13,365 nucleotides of DNA from Deltaproteobacteria bacterium. Lineage in GTDB: Bacteria; DRYD01. Below are positions 1-6,124 of the stretch, piece after piece. The stretch is taken from NCBI GenBank assembly GCA_028276365.1, contig JAPYWL010000036.1, positions 1 through 13,365 of the forward strand, in the 5' to 3' direction. The translations under genes and the position numbers were made by a program. The notes beneath the pieces are model-generated. The model searched no databases and was not told the DNA's origin. It saw only the letters and a program-made list of their open reading frames with translations. Numbering within the stretch: position 1 is the stretch's first letter; every line of letters begins with the position of its first letter.

Positions 1-223
1 CTAATTTAGATTCCAATATATTCCGCGTTTGATTATCATATCGAGTATAAAAATACTGATTCTCCTTTACTTCTAAATCATCTAATAAATAAGTAGAAGT
101 TAAATTTATTGGAGCTATTATATCTTTATATTGATTATATTTAGGAGTTTCTGAGATATGAATAGCTCTTGTAGAAAAACTTAAATGATTATAAGCTTCA
201 CTATTTTTACTTAATAATTCCAT
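1..223 (-). CDS. Cys/Met metabolism PLP-dependent enzyme (cystathionine gamma-synthase/lyase type), N-terminal fragment
   Basis: Only the first 74 codons are present; the gene continues past the left edge, so the catalytic lysine is not visible. The N-terminus reads FSTRAIHISETP, then APINLTSTY, then YFYTRYDNQTRNILE. This is the pattern of the fold-type I trans-sulfuration family (cystathionine gamma-synthase, cystathionine gamma-lyase, methionine gamma-lyase, O-acetylhomoserine sulfhydrylase). In family members the Tyr-Ser/Thr-Arg segment contacts the PLP phosphate of the neighbouring subunit. The usual Asn-Pro-Thr after it is Asn-Gln-Thr here. The enzyme would act in cytosolic methionine/cysteine interconversion, but the exact reaction cannot be decided from this fragment. 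The ATG at 223 is chosen because a GGGGG ribosome-binding site (232-236) lies 8 nt upstream. It is divergent from the lipoprotein gene at 439. Confidence 0.88.
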   Translation of the reverse strand, partial: MELLSKNSEAYNHLSFSTRAIHISETPKYNQYKDIIAPINLTSTYLLDDLEVKENQYFYTRYDNQTRNILESKL

Positions 224-280
224 CTTTTTTACCCCCATTCCTTAATAATTAAAAATTCTTTTAAGCTTCTTTATTTTATT

Positions 281-286
281 ATTATA
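281..286 (-). promoter_or_regulatory. candidate -10 box for the PLP enzyme gene
   Basis: On the minus strand there is a perfect TATAAT at 286-281, immediately preceded by TG, giving a leader of roughly 50 nt before the ATG at 223. The region around 304-309, where a -35 box would sit, matches only about half of TTGACA. Such hexamers are frequent by chance in DNA this A+T-rich. Confidence 0.3.
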
Positions 287-373
287 CAAAATATTAATTA
301 CCCCTTAAAAAATAAATAAAAATTTAATAAAAATAAAAAATTTTAAACGAAAAATTTCAATCTTTATTTTATA

Positions 374-412
374 TTAGCAGGATTTTTTTTTTTTTTTCTA
401 AAATACTATATT
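374..412 (+). promoter_or_regulatory. candidate lipoprotein promoter with a 15-T spacer tract
   Basis: A run of exactly 15 T (383-397) sits between a weak -35-like TTAGCA (374-379) and a -10-like TAAAAT (399-404); a second -10 option is TATATT at 407-412. With the first pair the spacer is 19 bp, two longer than the optimum, so loss of one or two T would improve it. Homopolymers of this length are prone to slipped-strand mispairing. Promoter-spacer tracts upstream of surface lipoproteins are a known phase-variation mechanism in other bacteria. The tract is directly visible; its promoter role is inferred. Confidence 0.4.
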
Positions 413-424
413 AATCTATCTAAT

Positions 425-435
425 AAGGAGGTGAT
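425..435 (+). promoter_or_regulatory. near-perfect Shine-Dalgarno site of the lipoprotein gene
   Basis: AAGGAGGTGAT matches the full complement of the usual bacterial 16S rRNA 3' end and ends 3 nt before the ATG at 439; its GGAGG core is 7 nt from the ATG. It is the strongest ribosome-binding site in the window and fixes the start codon. It predicts high translation whenever the message is made. Confidence 0.8.
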
Positions 436-438
436 AAA

Positions 439-1749
439 ATGAAAAAAACAATTAATATTATAACATTAGTATCCATTATCACAATTTTATCCATAATAAC
501 ATTTTTTGTAAGCTCTTGTAATAGTGGAGTAAGTTTTAATAACTTGATTGGTAACTCTGGTATAGGTGGCGGAGGTAATAATCTCAATTTTCCCTTATTC
601 TTTGATGGAAACAATTATGAAACTTTTTCTTCTATTGTACCTACCTCAGATGGAGGATATTTTATAACAGGGCAAGCTTCTAATGGTTCTACAATAGATG
701 ATGCCTTATTTGTTAAGTTAAATTCAGATCTAACTATAGCTTGGTCTAAATTAGGAAGTATCGGAATAAGAGGAACCTTTGGATTTGAAAATATAGAAAA
801 TGGAACTCCCTATTACTATGCCTGCGGATATGCAAATAATAACGGCTTCTTTATATCAAAATTAAATTCCAATGGAACTACCAATAAAATCATTTACTTT
901 AGTAATAACATTACTTTCATTTTACCAGCTAACAATGGAATAATCTCTAATGCAGGAGGAATATCCAAGTTCGATTTTAACTTAACTTTTAAATGGAATA
1001 TATCTAATCTTAATTGGGGAGATGCTAATTTTATTACTTCTGATAATAAAACATTTGGTTATGTTGAAAATACTTCTTACGATAGATGGTTAGTTAAACT
1101 AAATGTTTCTGATAATGATGTTAATAATGTTATATCTAATTCTCAAGATGCTTATATATCCGGTTTTGGTAGCAATAACGTTAGTTTTTTAGGTGGTATA
1201 GAAGGTAATAATGTTTTCTATTTTTGTTTTCAAGATAATAATCAAAATAGATTCTATCTTATAAAAACTGATATCAACCTTAATAAACAAGGTGAAGTTA
1301 GTATTAGTGGTAGTTTTAATGTATCTTTAGTTCCTGAGCCTTCTTCAAATAATGTAATTTTAGCTTTATATGATCGTAATAATAACAATCTTGTATTAAT
1401 TAAATTAGATTCTACTCTTAATGTTAATAGACAGGTAAAAATAAGTAATTTTAGCCCCTACTATGAATATTATAATGTTATGTATTTTATTCCCTTAGCA
1501 AATAATTTCTTAATACCAGGGACATTTAATAGTAACGGTTTAATTTATACTTTTGATTATAATTTAAATCCTCCATGCGGAAACACTTCATCAAGTAATC
1601 TAAATTTACAAAATACAAATGATATTACTATTAATACAAACCCTACTACTCACCCAACTTTACAATCTGGAAGTATAACAGTAAATCCTGCAAATACTGC
1701 TACAACAGATTACCCATTAACTGAAATAGATGCTTGTCCTATTAATTAA
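439..1749 (+). CDS. putative secreted lipoprotein with beta-propeller-like repeats
   Basis: This 436-residue protein was not matched to a named family. The N-terminus has two lysines, a hydrophobic stretch (about residues 5-24) and a lipobox Val-Ser-Ser-Cys with the acylated cysteine at 27. It should therefore be exported by Sec, processed by signal peptidase II and anchored by lipid. A Gly/Asn-rich linker (about 28-50) follows. The body contains loosely repeated units of the type SDGGYFITG followed by LFVKLNSDL (66-98), with related strands at about 137-144 (FFISKLNS), 216-222, 272-281 (FYLIKTDINL) and 318-328 (LVLIKLDSTL). This resembles blade-like repeats of extracellular beta-propeller proteins. 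The C-terminal 60 residues are Asn/Thr-rich and contain Cys380 and Cys433, which could form a disulfide. It is monocistronic, with its own promoter region, a very strong ribosome-binding site and an intrinsic terminator. A surface or periplasmic location is inferred; the ligand is unknown. Confidence 0.8.
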   Translation: MKKTINIITLVSIITILSIITFFVSSCNSGVSFNNLIGNSGIGGGGNNLNFPLFFDGNNYETFSSIVPTSDGGYFITGQASNGSTIDDALFVKLNSDLTIAWSKLGSIGIRGTFGFENIENGTPYYYACGYANNNGFFISKLNSNGTTNKIIYFSNNITFILPANNGIISNAGGISKFDFNLTFKWNISNLNWGDANFITSDNKTFGYVENTSYDRWLVKLNVSDNDVNNVISNSQDAYISGFGSNNVSFLGGIEGNNVFYFCFQDNNQNRFYLIKTDINLNKQGEVSISGSFNVSLVPEPSSNNVILALYDRNNNNLVLIKLDSTLNVNRQVKISNFSPYYEYYNVMYFIPLANNFLIPGTFNSNGLIYTFDYNLNPPCGNTSSSNLNLQNTNDITINTNPTTHPTLQSGSITVNPANTATTDYPLTEIDACPIN

Positions 1750-1788
1750 AATATAACAAATTAAAACTTTATTTTTAGATTAAAATAT

Positions 1789-1839
1789 TCCTGTAGGGGA
1801 ACTTAAAAGTTAAGTATTCCTCTACAGGATTTCTTTTTT
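1789..1839 (+). terminator. rho-independent terminator of the lipoprotein gene
   Basis: A 12-bp stem pairs 1789-1800 (TCCTGTAGGGGA) with 1818-1829 (TCCTCTACAGGA) with a single G-U pair. It can extend through ACTTAA/TTAAGT and is followed by TTTCTTTTTT. It begins 39 nt after the stop codon at 1749. The G+C-rich stem stands out from its surroundings and the T-run gives plus-strand polarity. Confidence 0.85.
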
Positions 1840-2035
1840 AGCTCAAAAAATTTTAGCTAAATGTTTATAGATAAGTAGCGTAGGAAAGAGGATAACTAAA
1901 AAGCAACTCCTTTTTTAAAGAACGAAAAATTAGCCTATTTCACATTAACAGTTTTTTTTTATTAAAAATTTATATGAAGGATTTTTTATTTTTTTAGCTA
2001 ATTATTATATTGGAGTAAATATACATCCTCCTTAG

Positions 2036-2085
2036 TTTAGCTTACCCATAGGGGAATTGAAAGTTTGAGATATTCCTGAGCTAAA
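2036..2085. repeat. second hairpin element related to the terminator hairpin
   Basis: The outer arms TTTAGCT (2036-2042) and AGCTAAA (2079-2085) are a perfect 7-bp inverted repeat. The interior (2049-2077) starts with TAGGGGAA and ends with TATTCCT, and aligns along its length with 1794-1821 inside the lipoprotein terminator. Neither side has a good T-run, so it is not a standard terminator. It lies about 30 bp past the stop of the minus-strand nucleotidyltransferase gene and could weakly terminate or stabilise that message. Confidence 0.55.
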
Positions 2086-2116
2086 AAATTTGTATTCATT
2101 TATATTTATTTATTAT

Positions 2117-2608
2117 TTATAAATTTATTCCTTCCTTGGGATTAACATTTTCTTTAATAATCCAATAATAACCTCCTTTTCTAAAGACTTTCTTAGAACC
2201 ATATTCCTTTAATTTTTTATCAAGAGAATCAAGATATTCCTTAAAAAAATTATCCCTATCGTATAAAATAATAGAATCTTGTATCATGTCTAAGAAAAGA
2301 AAACTACCATACTCCACTTCTTCTTGAGTTTTTATTATGGGAGATATTTCTACAAAAATATTCTTCTTCCTTAAACTTTCAATATATCTTTCTAATTTTT
2401 TTTCTACATTGTTTATAAAATTAATAATTCTTTTTGCTCTGCTTTTAGGTTGTTTTTTAGTAATAATAAGTATATCTATATCAGAATAGGGAGATAAAGT
2501 ATCTTTAGCGTATGAACCAAATACAACAAAACTTATTAAATCCTCCTTATAATATTCCTTTGTTTTGTGAAATATTTTTTGTACTAATTTTGTATATTCT
2601 TTTTTCAT
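2117..2608 (-). CDS. MNT-type nucleotidyltransferase domain protein
   Basis: This is a 163-residue member of the DNA polymerase beta-like nucleotidyltransferase superfamily (minimal nucleotidyltransferase, NTP_transf_2 type). The signature is FGSYAKDTLSPYSDIDILI: Gly31-Ser32 and the metal-binding Asp43 and Asp45. Glu87 in IFVEISPII takes the place of the third carboxylate. The C-terminal third, with a LYDRDNFF segment (115-122) and then an RKGGYYW segment (143-149), resembles archaeal and thermophile MNT proteins that end in a YYWxLKPD-like motif. Such proteins transfer nucleotides to protein or RNA targets and are often paired with a HEPN partner as antitoxins. No HEPN gene is visible here. 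The gene starts 17 bp after the upstream ATPase-nuclease gene on the same strand, so co-transcription is likely. No Shine-Dalgarno site precedes the ATG at 2608, so translation may depend on the upstream gene. Family assignment is firm; substrate and biological role are unknown. Confidence 0.88.
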   Translation of the reverse strand: MKKEYTKLVQKIFHKTKEYYKEDLISFVVFGSYAKDTLSPYSDIDILIITKKQPKSRAKRIINFINNVEKKLERYIESLRKKNIFVEISPIIKTQEEVEYGSFLFLDMIQDSIILYDRDNFFKEYLDSLDKKLKEYGSKKVFRKGGYYWIIKENVNPKEGINL

Positions 2609-2625
2609 AAGTTTTTTATTTGTTT

Positions 2626-4155
2626 TTATTTAATTTTTTGGTATTCAAAATTAATAATTTGTTTTTTAGTTTTATCAAGTTCTATTTCAATTATATAAAC
2701 TTTATCATAATTTAAATATTTTTTGTAATATTCTTTTTCCAATATTTGCTTTATTGCTTTTCCTTTTTCTTTTTCATCTTCTAGCACTTTAAATTCTATT
2801 ATATACGCTATACTCTTATTTAACAATATTGTTAAATCTATTCTTCTTTTTGAAGTGTTATCTTCTATTATTACATTAAAGCCAGTAGAATATATTAATC
2901 CATAAATAGCTGCTTGATATACATACTCATTTTTAAGTATATTATAACTTATTGAATTAATAAAAATTTCTATTTGTTCTTTTATTTTTTCTATTTCCTC
3001 ATTTATTATTGCTATTTTTAAATTATAGATTCTATCTGTATGATAGCTTTTGGTTATATAGAATACTAAATCTCTGTTAAACGATTGTCTTACTTCTTTA
3101 TTTGGATAATCCAAAAGATACATCTCCTCTAATTGTATTTGTTTTACCTCTTTAATGGTTAAATACCCTGTTTGAAACATTAATGCTTCTATACTTATAT
3201 ATTCTAAATCAAATTTATCTAATATATCACTAGTATAATATAATTTATTTAGATAAGGAAGCTCATAGTTTTTAGTTTTTAAAAGCTTAAATAAGAATTC
3301 AGTTTTTCCTGTTTCATACCAATAATTCTTAAATACTTTATTCTTTAAATACAGCAATATATCAAATGGATTATATAATCTATCACCTAAAAAACTATAT
3401 CCATTATACCATTCCTTTATTTCTTCTTTATCTAAATCTTTAAGATAATCCTTAAAATAGGATTCTAATTCTTGTTGAGTATAACCACATATATTTCCGT
3501 ATTCTCTATTTAGGGAAATATCTTCTAATTGATTTAATCCACTAAAAAGAGAGACTTTAGAGAATTTGCTAACCCCTGTTATTAGCATAAACTTTATGTA
3601 TTTATCTAAACCTTTTAGAGTTGTATAAAATCCTTTTAATATTTCTCTTATTTTTTCTCCCTCTTTTTTCTTTTCTATATTATCTAGTATCGGTTTATCA
3701 TACTCGTCTATTAATATTATCATCTGTTTTTTACTTACTTCATAAATCTTTTCTATTAGTAACCTTAAATTCCTATTTATTGTATATTCTTCATTATATT
3801 TATAACTATATACTTTCCCTGTTTCAATTATTATTGCTTTTAGTTCCTTTTGTAAATCTCTTTCATTTTTTACTTGTGTATCTCCAAAATCTATTCTTAT
3901 TACCGGATAAATCTCTTCCCATTTCCATTTATCGTATATATATAAATTTTTAAATAATTCTTTTTCTCCTTTGAATAAATACTCAAGTGTAGAAATTAGT
4001 AAAGATTTTCCAAAACGTCTAGGCCTACTTAAAAAGTAATATCCTCCTCCTTCTGTTATTAACTTATATATGTACTGACTTTTATCCACATATATAAAAT
4101 TCTCTTCTCTTAGTTTTTTTAAATCACTTATCCCTATTGGTAATAACTTCTTCAT
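2626..4155 (-). CDS. AAA-ATPase-like/PD-(D/E)XK nuclease-domain protein, copy 1
   Basis: This 509-residue protein combines an N-terminal AAA-ATPase_like domain (PF09820 type) with a C-terminal PD-(D/E)XK nuclease-like domain (PDDEXK_9 type). Visible motifs are a P-loop variant RPRRFGKS (44-51), Walker B IILIDEYD (146-153), the family-typical ITGVSKF (192-198), the EWYNGYSF lid motif (248-255), and nuclease motifs Asp440, then Glu454-Phe-Lys456. A downstream Gln/Tyr-rich helix completes the nuclease core. The frame remains open upstream to a TTG at 4206. The ATG at 4155 is preferred because AAGGA lies 8 nt before it and because the paralog begins at the identical MKKLLPIGISD. The family is often present in many copies per genome; no biochemical role is settled. 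It precedes the nucleotidyltransferase gene by 17 bp and follows copy 2 by 147 bp. All key residues are present, so it looks functional. Confidence 0.93.
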   Translation of the reverse strand: MKKLLPIGISDLKKLREENFIYVDKSQYIYKLITEGGGYYFLSRPRRFGKSLLISTLEYLFKGEKELFKNLYIYDKWKWEEIYPVIRIDFGDTQVKNERDLQKELKAIIIETGKVYSYKYNEEYTINRNLRLLIEKIYEVSKKQMIILIDEYDKPILDNIEKKKEGEKIREILKGFYTTLKGLDKYIKFMLITGVSKFSKVSLFSGLNQLEDISLNREYGNICGYTQQELESYFKDYLKDLDKEEIKEWYNGYSFLGDRLYNPFDILLYLKNKVFKNYWYETGKTEFLFKLLKTKNYELPYLNKLYYTSDILDKFDLEYISIEALMFQTGYLTIKEVKQIQLEEMYLLDYPNKEVRQSFNRDLVFYITKSYHTDRIYNLKIAIINEEIEKIKEQIEIFINSISYNILKNEYVYQAAIYGLIYSTGFNVIIEDNTSKRRIDLTILLNKSIAYIIEFKVLEDEKEKGKAIKQILEKEYYKKYLNYDKVYIIEIELDKTKKQIINFEYQKIK

Positions 4156-4302
4156 ATTATTTTTCCTTATTATTTTCCCTATCTTCAATATGTTTATTTT
4201 TTTCAAATTAAAAATTATTTAAAAAAAATTTGATATACTAACGCTAATAAACTTTTCTATGAATATATTCCAAAAACTCAAAAATTTAACTTTCATTTAA
4301 CC

Positions 4303-5835
4303 TTATTTTACTCTCTTATACTCATAATTCACTATTTTCTTCTTTTCCTTATTTATCTCTATCCCCACTATATATATCTTTTCATAATTCATATACTTCT
4401 TATAATACTCCCTCTCTTGGATTTGCCTTATCGCTTTCCCTTTCTCTTCTTCTCTTTCTATTACCTTTACCTCTATTATATACACAATCTCTTTATTCAC
4501 TATTATTGTTAAATCTATTCTCCCTTTATTAGTATTATCTTCTGTTATTACATTTAACCCTGTTGAATATAATAAACTAAATATCGCTATTACATAACTT
4601 GACTCCCCTTTGTAATGTACATAACTTATATTACTTATCAATATTTCTACTTGTTCTCTTAGGTTTTCTATTTCCTCTTTCTTTAATATCTCTATTATTT
4701 TATCCGCTATATTTTCCCTTACTTCATCTTTCAATACCAACGGTAATATATCCTCATTAAACGATATTCTTACCTCCTTATTCGGAAATCCCAATTTATA
4801 TTCCTGTCCATATTCCTTATTATATTCCTCTTTTATTGTTAAATACCCAGTTTGAAACATTAATGCTTCTATTCTTACCTCTTCTAAGTCAAATTTTTCT
4901 AATACGTTTTTCTTTACTATTTTGTTCTCTAATTCTGTTATATCATATTCTTTTTCCTTTATAAGTTTTATTAAAAAAGTCGGAGTTCCTGTTTTATACC
5001 AATAATTATCAAACTCCCTATTTCTTAAATACAACAAAATATCAAATGGATTATATAATCTATCTCCTAAAAAACTATATCCATTATACCATTCCTTTAT
5101 TTCTTCTAAATTTAATCCATCAAGATACTGCTTAAAATAAAATTCCAACTCCTTTTGGGTGTATCCGCAAATATTACCATATTCTTTACTTAAAGAAATA
5201 TCCTCTAGTTGATTTAATCCACTAAATAATGATACTTTAGCGAATTTACTCACTCCCGTTACTAATACAAACCTTATATACTCATCTAATCCTTTTAATG
5301 TTGTATAAAATCCTTTTAACTCCTCTCTTATTCTCTCTACCTCTTGTTTATTTTCTATATTATCTAATATTGGCTTATCATATTCATCTATCAATATCAC
5401 TACTTTTTTATTATAATATTCATAGCATCTCTTTATCAATAAATGTAAGTTTCCACTTGCCTTATACTTTCTTTCATATTTATATTTATATTCCTTCCCT
5501 ATTTCTTTTAAAATTAGTTCCATTTGATCTTGAAATTCTTCTTCTTTTTTTATTGTTATCTGTGATAGATCTATCCTTATTACTGGATAAGTATCTTCCC
5601 AATTCCATTTATCATATATATATAAATCTTTAAATAATTCCTTTTTCCCTTGAAATAGATACCTTATTGTAGAAAGTAATAGAGATTTACCAAAGCGTCT
5701 AGGACGACTTAAGAAGTAGTAATTTCCCCCTTCTGTTATTAATTTGTATATATACTCTGTTTTATCTACATATATAAAATTCTCTTCTCTTAGTTTTTTG
5801 AAATCACTTATTCCTATTGGTAATAACTTCTTCAT
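4303..5835 (-). CDS. AAA-ATPase-like/PD-(D/E)XK nuclease-domain protein, copy 2
   Basis: This 510-residue paralog of the gene at 2626-4155 is colinear with it from the first residue. Motifs: P-loop variant RPRRFGKS (44-51), Walker B VILIDEYD (146-153), VTGVSKF (192-198), EWYNGYSF (248-255), Asp441 and Glu455-Val-Lys457 of the PD-(D/E)XK core, and Gln471 in the following helix. Copy 2 has the classical GRID before the nuclease Asp, while copy 1 has RRID. The first 290 residues are much more alike between copies than residues 290-420. The ATG at 5835 is supported by a GGGG ribosome-binding site just upstream (CAGGGGTAAAAAT). As the first gene of the minus-strand block it probably carries the main promoter. 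A tandem duplication with later divergence is the simplest origin. The cellular function of the family is unestablished. Confidence 0.93.
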   Translation of the reverse strand: MKKLLPIGISDFKKLREENFIYVDKTEYIYKLITEGGNYYFLSRPRRFGKSLLLSTIRYLFQGKKELFKDLYIYDKWNWEDTYPVIRIDLSQITIKKEEEFQDQMELILKEIGKEYKYKYERKYKASGNLHLLIKRCYEYYNKKVVILIDEYDKPILDNIENKQEVERIREELKGFYTTLKGLDEYIRFVLVTGVSKFAKVSLFSGLNQLEDISLSKEYGNICGYTQKELEFYFKQYLDGLNLEEIKEWYNGYSFLGDRLYNPFDILLYLRNREFDNYWYKTGTPTFLIKLIKEKEYDITELENKIVKKNVLEKFDLEEVRIEALMFQTGYLTIKEEYNKEYGQEYKLGFPNKEVRISFNEDILPLVLKDEVRENIADKIIEILKKEEIENLREQVEILISNISYVHYKGESSYVIAIFSLLYSTGLNVITEDNTNKGRIDLTIIVNKEIVYIIEVKVIEREEEKGKAIRQIQEREYYKKYMNYEKIYIVGIEINKEKKKIVNYEYKRVK

Positions 5836-5885
5836 ATTTTTACCCCTGTTTTGTTTAAATCTAAAAATAAGTTTCTTATTTTACT

Positions 5886-5891
5886 ATTATA
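5886..5891 (-). promoter_or_regulatory. candidate -10 box for the ATPase-nuclease block
   Basis: TATAAT on the minus strand at 5891-5886 would give a leader of about 45 nt before the ATG at 5835. I found no convincing -35 element at the expected distance. A chance match is possible in this sequence composition. Confidence 0.25.
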
Positions 5892-6124
5892 TTTTTTATT
5901 TTGTCTTTCCTATTTTTAAAGATTTCAACATTTAGAATAATTAATAAAAAATCAAAAAGGGGGTAGTAAATAACCAGAATACCATATCAGCATTACTAAC
6001 ATTGAAACTATAAACGGTTATATATATTTTTATGTTATTATCTACTTTCTTTGTGGTATTATATACATAATACTTAGAATGAATTTTCTTAGCAAAACTG
6101 CTATTATCTCCATTTTAATTTTTT

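Larger units (their letters stand above)
1750..2116. other. convergent intergenic region without a gene
   Basis: This is 367 bp between the 3' ends of the lipoprotein gene (plus) and the nucleotidyltransferase gene (minus). No credible reading frame with a ribosome-binding site was found. It holds the lipoprotein terminator hairpin near its left end, a diverged copy of the same hairpin sequence near its right end, and five occurrences of the heptamer TTTAGCT or its complement AGCTAAA between them. Confidence 0.7.

Noticed and set aside
420-614. Minus-strand 64-codon open frame overlapping the lipoprotein start
   Set aside because: It lies antisense to the signal-peptide region of a well-supported gene, has no ribosome-binding site and gives a low-complexity Pro/Leu/Ile product.
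3621-3953. Plus-strand 110-codon hydrophobic frame
   Set aside because: It is antisense to the ATPase-nuclease copy 1; the Leu/Phe/Tyr richness is the complement of Lys/Glu-rich codons.
4156-4206. Seventeen-residue N-terminal extension of ATPase-nuclease copy 1 from a TTG
   Set aside because: The paralog starts at the internal Met, and a good AAGGA site precedes that ATG.
4261-4270. Ten-bp palindrome GAATATATTC between the two ATPase-nuclease genes
   Set aside because: Short A+T palindromes are expected by chance at this composition and nothing else supports an operator.
5298-5633. Plus-strand 111-codon hydrophobic frame
   Set aside because: It mirrors the previous case at the equivalent place in copy 2, which shows that it is a by-product of the conserved coding strand.
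5744-5935. Plus-strand 63-codon frame
   Set aside because: It is antisense to the start and leader of copy 2, with no ribosome-binding site and no recognisable protein.
5959-5963. Orphan GGGGG on the plus strand, like the ribosome-binding sites used elsewhere
   Set aside because: No ATG, GTG or TTG follows at a usable distance and the frames close within a few codons. The 5836-6124 gap shows no gene, hairpin terminator or clear remnant.
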